From the NCBI GenBank assembly GCA_946480055.1, contig CAMLID010000013.1, forward strand, positions 1 through 64,000: a stretch of 64,000 bases of DNA. The letters are read 5' to 3'. The notes under the pieces are model-generated. The model saw nothing but the letters and a program-made list of their open reading frames with translations. It had not been told where the DNA came from and did no database searches. The translations under genes were made by a program, and so were the position numbers. The stretch comes from an uncultured Lysobacter sp. (GTDB taxonomy: Bacteria > Pseudomonadota > Gammaproteobacteria > Xanthomonadales > Xanthomonadaceae). Each line of letters begins with the position of its first letter. Positions within the stretch are counted from its first letter, which is position 1. This document shows positions 60,263 through 64,000 of this stretch, in pieces.

Positions 60263-63200
60263 ATGCCCGGCCGTCCAGACTTCCGTCTCTACCACTCCAA
60301 TGCACTGGACGTGCTGGCCGGGCTGCTGGCGCAGGAGCTGCGCACACCCGCGCCCGGGCAGTCGGCGCTGGCGCCGGACATGGTCCTGATCCCGCAGGTG
60401 GCGATGCGGCGCTGGCTGCAGGCGACCCTGGCCCAGGCCTACGGCATCGCCGCCAATCTCGAATTCCTGACCCCGGGCGAGTTCGTCCAGCGCGCGCTCG
60501 ACGCCAACGTGCCCGGCGTGGAGGACGACATCGGCGCCGACGCGCTGCGCTGGCGTCTCTATAAGGAGCTCTCGCATCCGGCCACGCTGCGCGAACCGGC
60601 GCTGGCCGAATTGCGCGGCTATCTGGCCGGCGCCGACCCGCTCAAGCCCTGGTCGCTGGCCGGCGAGCTGGCGGGCCTGTTCGAGAAGTACCAGGCCTGG
60701 CGCCGCGACTGGCTGCTGGCCTGGGACGCGGGCCAGGCCCGCGACGACGCCCAGGCCGCGCTCTGGCGCCGCGTCGCCGGCGGGCGCCAGTACCGCGCGC
60801 GCCGCATCGGCGACTACCTGGCGCGATACGGCGGCGACGACGCGCCGGCGCCGGCCGGCCTGCCGCCGCGACTGTTCGCCTTCGCCACCCTCAACGTCTC
60901 GCCCGACGTGCTGCGGGTGATCGCGACCCAGGCCCGCGCCGGCGTGCTGCATTTCTATCTGCCCACGCCGACCCGCAAGTACTGGGGCGACCTGGCGACT
61001 TACGCCGAGCGCCTGCGCCTGGACGAAGCCGGCGCGCTGGCCGAGACCGACGACGACAACCCGCTGCTGCAGGCCTGGGGCGCGGCCGGCCGCGACTTCA
61101 TGGCGGTGCTGGGCGGCTACGAGGTGGTGCACCCCTCGGGCGAGATCGCCGCCTACGCCGATCCCGAATCCGATCCCGCCGACGACCCGGCCGGCGACAG
61201 TCTGCTCAAGCGCCTGCAGCGCGACCTGCTGCACCGGCGCGCGCCGGCGATACCGGCGTGGCGCGACCGCGTCGATGCGGCCGACTCCAGCCTGCAGGTC
61301 CACGCCTGCCACACCCGATTGCGCGAAGTGCAGGTGCTGCACGACCAACTGCGCGGCCTGCTCGAAGACCCGCGCTTCGATCCGCCGCTGCAGCCGCGCG
61401 AAATCGCGGTGCTCGCGCCCGACATCGATCCCTACGCGCCGCACATCGCCGCGGTGTTCGGCGGCCTGGCCGGGCGCCCGGGCTTCATTCCCTATGCGTT
61501 GGCCGACGTCAGCCCGCTCGCCGCCGAACCGCTGGCCGACGTGTTCCTGCGCCTGCTCGCGCTGCCGGTGTCGCGCTTCGGCCTGAGCGAGATCCTCGAC
61601 CTGCTGGCCACGCCCGCGATCGCCGACGCCGCCGGCCTGGACGCGCCCGCGTTCGAGCGCCTGCACGCCTGGCTACACGAGGCCGGCGCGCGCTGGGGCA
61701 TCGACGACGCCCACCGCGCCCGCCACCAGGCCCCGGTCGACGACGCCTACACCTGGCGCTTCGCCCTCGACCGCCTGCTGATCGGACATGCCAGCGGCGG
61801 CGACGACGACATCGCCGGGGTCGCGCCGTACACCGAACTCGAAGGCAGCGCGCTGGACGCGCTGGACGCGCTGATCCGTTTGCTGCGCGTGCTCGCCCGC
61901 TATGAGCGCGCGCTGGCCGCGGCGATGACGCCGGCGCAGTGGCGCGACCGTCTGCTGAGCCTGTTGCAGGCGTTGTTGCCGCAGCGACCGCGCGAGTCCG
62001 GCGACCTGCGCACCCTGGAGCGCCTGCGCCTGCTGGTGGAAGGCTTCGCCCGCGACGCCGAGCGCGCCGGCTTCGACGCGCCGGTGCCGGCCGAAGTGGT
62101 GCGCGCGCATTTCCGCGCCGCCCTGAGCGACGCCGACACCCGTGCGCCGCTGCTCACCGGCGGCGTCAGCTTCGGCCGCATGGTGCCGATGCGCCTGATC
62201 CCGTTCCGTGCGATCTGCCTGCTCGGCATGAACGACGGCGACTACCCGCGCCGCGATCCGGTCGGCGGCCTCAACCGCCTCGCCGCCGAACTGGGCACCA
62301 CGGCGCGCCGCCACGGCGACCGCTCGCTGCGCGAGGACGATCGTTTCCTGTTCCTGCAGCTGTTCGTGGCTGCGTCCGAAGTGCTGTACCTGAGCTACCT
62401 GGGCGCCGATCCGCGCGACGGCAGCGCGCGCGAGCCTTCGCCGCTGGTGTCGGAACTGCTGGACGTGGCCGCGCGTTACCACCGCGAACCCGACGCCGCG
62501 CGCGCCGCCCTGATCGTGCACGAACCGCTGCAGCCGTTCTCGCCGGCCGCGTTCGGCGCCGGCGACGAGGCCGATGGCGCGCTCGAACCGCGCCGCTACA
62601 GCTACCGCGGCGAATGGCGCCCGGCGGCGCAGGCCGGCGCCGGCGAACGCAGCGAACTCGGCCCCTGGATCGAACATCCGCTCACGCCGGTCGAGCTAGC
62701 GCCGCGGATCGCGCTGGCCGACCTGCGCGCGTTCCTGCGCGATCCGCCGGGCGCGTTCCTGCGCCAGCGCCTCAACCTGCGTCTGCCCGACGCGGGCGAC
62801 GCCGACGACGACGTCGAACCGTTGCTGCTGCCCGGCCGCGGCCTGCAGCGCCAGCAACTGCAGCAGGCGGTGTACGAGGCGCTGCTGGCCGGGCAAGGCG
62901 AGGGCCTGCAGGCGCGCCTGCGCGCTCGCGCGCTGCTGCCGTCCGGGCCGCTGGGCCGGCGCCAGCTCGACAGCCTGCTCGCCGAAGTGCGGCCCTACGC
63001 CGAGGCCTTCGCGCGCTGGCGCGAGGATCAGGCGCCGCAGTCGCAGCACTTCGAACTCGAACTCGGCGCGCAGCGGCTGCACGGCCGCATCGACGAGCTC
63101 TACGCCGCCGGCCTGGCGCGCCTGCGCTTCGGCAAACTGCACGGGCCGGCGCAGATCGCGCACGGCCTGGATTGGCTGGTGCTGTCGGCGCTGGGCGATG

Positions 63201-63601
63201 CGCGCCCCTTGGCGCAATTCGCCGAGGCCGGCGGCGGCGTCGGGCCTAGCCTGCGTGCGGCGCTCGCACCCGCGCAGGCGCGCACCGCGCTGGACGCGCT
63301 GCTGCGCCTGCGCGCGCACGGCCTGCGCGAACCGCTGCCGTTTCTGCCGCGCGCGGGCTGGCTCTGGTACCTGGCCGACAGCGAAGGCCGCGACGCCTGG
63401 AACCAGGCCGCGCTGCAATGGCACGGCGGCAGCCACAGCTGGAGCGAGGCCGAGGCCGGCGGCGCACGTTTGGCGCTGCGCGGCCACGATCCGTTCGCCG
63501 CCACCGCCGAGGGCGCGGCCCTGGCCGACGAGTTCCGCGCCATCGCGCGGCTGGTGTTCGACGCCGTCGTGCACGGCCGCAGCGAGGAGGACGCGCGATG
63601 A
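60263..63601 (+). CDS. recC: Exodeoxyribonuclease V subunit gamma RecC
   Basis: An 1112-residue RecC, the subunit that with RecB and RecD processes double-strand breaks and recognises Chi. N-terminal RLYHSNALDVLAGLLAQELR is the usual start; VLIPQVAMRRWLQATLAQAY, LGAAGRDFMAVLG-type and RLIPFRAICLLGMNDGDYPR segments are typical. Start at the ATG 60263; the frame is open further upstream but unlike RecC. Its stop overlaps the recB start (ATGA). Confidence 0.94.
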   Translation: MPGRPDFRLYHSNALDVLAGLLAQELRTPAPGQSALAPDMVLIPQVAMRRWLQATLAQAYGIAANLEFLTPGEFVQRALDANVPGVEDDIGADALRWRLYKELSHPATLREPALAELRGYLAGADPLKPWSLAGELAGLFEKYQAWRRDWLLAWDAGQARDDAQAALWRRVAGGRQYRARRIGDYLARYGGDDAPAPAGLPPRLFAFATLNVSPDVLRVIATQARAGVLHFYLPTPTRKYWGDLATYAERLRLDEAGALAETDDDNPLLQAWGAAGRDFMAVLGGYEVVHPSGEIAAYADPESDPADDPAGDSLLKRLQRDLLHRRAPAIPAWRDRVDAADSSLQVHACHTRLREVQVLHDQLRGLLEDPRFDPPLQPREIAVLAPDIDPYAPHIAAVFGGLAGRPGFIPYALADVSPLAAEPLADVFLRLLALPVSRFGLSEILDLLATPAIADAAGLDAPAFERLHAWLHEAGARWGIDDAHRARHQAPVDDAYTWRFALDRLLIGHASGGDDDIAGVAPYTELEGSALDALDALIRLLRVLARYERALAAAMTPAQWRDRLLSLLQALLPQRPRESGDLRTLERLRLLVEGFARDAERAGFDAPVPAEVVRAHFRAALSDADTRAPLLTGGVSFGRMVPMRLIPFRAICLLGMNDGDYPRRDPVGGLNRLAAELGTTARRHGDRSLREDDRFLFLQLFVAASEVLYLSYLGADPRDGSAREPSPLVSELLDVAARYHREPDAARAALIVHEPLQPFSPAAFGAGDEADGALEPRRYSYRGEWRPAAQAGAGERSELGPWIEHPLTPVELAPRIALADLRAFLRDPPGAFLRQRLNLRLPDAGDADDDVEPLLLPGRGLQRQQLQQAVYEALLAGQGEGLQARLRARALLPSGPLGRRQLDSLLAEVRPYAEAFARWREDQAPQSQHFELELGAQRLHGRIDELYAAGLARLRFGKLHGPAQIAHGLDWLVLSALGDARPLAQFAEAGGGVGPSLRAALAPAQARTALDALLRLRAHGLREPLPFLPRAGWLWYLADSEGRDAWNQAALQWHGGSHSWSEAEAGGARLALRGHDPFAATAEGAALADEFRAIARLVFDAVVHGRSEEDAR

Positions 63602-64000
63602 GCGAACGCCCGCGCGACCTGTTCGACCCGGCGCCCGCCGTTGTCGCCGTGGACGACGATTTCCTGCGCGTGCCCCTGCATGGTCTGCACCTGATCGAAG
63701 CCAGCGCGGGCACCGGCAAGACCTATACCCTGGCGACCCTGGTCACCCGCCTGGTGATCGAGCGCGGCCTGCGCGTCGGCCAGATACTGGCCGTGACCTT
63801 CACCGACGCGGCCACCCAGGAACTGCGCGAACGCCTGCGCCGGCGCCTGCTGCTGGCCGCGCGCATCGCCGCCGACGATCCCGCGCTGCCCGCAGCCGAC
63901 GACGACGGCGAGCGCGCGGTCACCCGCGCCCTGATCGCCGCGCGTTTGAACGAGGAAGCGCCGGCGGCTTTGCGCGCGCGCCTGCAGCGCGCTGCGCGCG
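63598..64000 (+). CDS. recB: Exodeoxyribonuclease V subunit beta RecB (N-terminus, cut by window end)
   Basis: The first 134 codons of RecB, the SF1 helicase/nuclease subunit. Walker A is visible in IEASAGTGKTYTLATLVTRL and helicase motif Ia in ILAVTFTDAATQELRERLRR. It is translationally coupled to recC by a 4-base overlap. The rest of the gene, and presumably recD, lie beyond the window. Confidence 0.94.
   Translation, partial: MSERPRDLFDPAPAVVAVDDDFLRVPLHGLHLIEASAGTGKTYTLATLVTRLVIERGLRVGQILAVTFTDAATQELRERLRRRLLLAARIAADDPALPAADDDGERAVTRALIAARLNEEAPAALRARLQRAAR

Overview
The window is a high-GC, densely coded chromosomal segment of a gammaproteobacterium of the Xanthomonadaceae type. Lysobacter-like is my best guess, from protein style, the gyrB / CPBP / M48 / TPR / tonB-exbB-exbD-exbD order and the dispersed GGGAGAGGGG and TAGGAGCGGC intergenic repeats. 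It opens inside the 3' end of gyrB, so it probably lies just downstream of the origin-proximal dnaA-dnaN-recF-gyrB cluster (inference). I saw no rRNA, tRNA, CRISPR array, insertion sequence or recognisable prophage.

0-13.7 kb: the gyrB end, two membrane-associated proteases, a TPR protein, a TonB energy-transduction operon (tonB-exbB-exbD-exbD, a strong terminator, then a third exbD), pdxJ, a phospholipase-D type cardiolipin synthase, a SIMPL-domain protein, a radical SAM protein and a soluble PAS kinase / response regulator pair. 13.8-17.3 kb: a run of small minus-strand genes of lower GC (hypotheticals, GNAT, hotdog thioesterase, membrane protein, DUF2164) that looks like acquired or fast-evolving DNA.

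18.1-25.1 kb is the most interesting part: six co-directional genes encoding exported proteins. They comprise two proteins with three glycine/asparagine/glutamine-rich repeats each, one ending in a C-terminal CGTC; a stand-alone C39-type cysteine peptidase; a small exported protein; and an outer-membrane beta-barrel with a periplasmic coiled coil. Content and order parallel the Pseudomonas functional-amyloid operon fapABCDEF. A good sigma-54 promoter and several inverted repeats precede gene 1. A convergent sigma-54 enhancer-binding protein with a VpsR-like N-terminus lies at the far end. I read this as a diverged, self-contained amyloid secretion system with its own regulator.

25.3-45 kb: fructose-bisphosphatase, a Mor-like regulator with small partner genes (one with a possible CheD-like Cys/His deamidase signature), dinB, an MBL hydrolase / GNAT / lipoprotein unit divergent from an OmpR-type two-component system with two PmrA-like operator boxes, a tandem duplicated DUF-type pair (one fused to NIPSNAP), a WYL regulator, a lysine-tailed HU protein, a LuxR/DesK-type two-component system, phhA divergent from an Lrp regulator with two inverted repeats between them, and an Asp/Glu racemase. 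45-55 kb: M28 peptidase, two isochorismatase-fold hydrolases, rhomboid protease, an RlmI-type methyltransferase, a DMT exporter with divergent LysR regulator, and rmuC. 55.4-60 kb: a full Mla phospholipid-transport operon (mlaF-E-D-C-B-A). 60.2-64 kb: recC and the start of recB, running out of the window.
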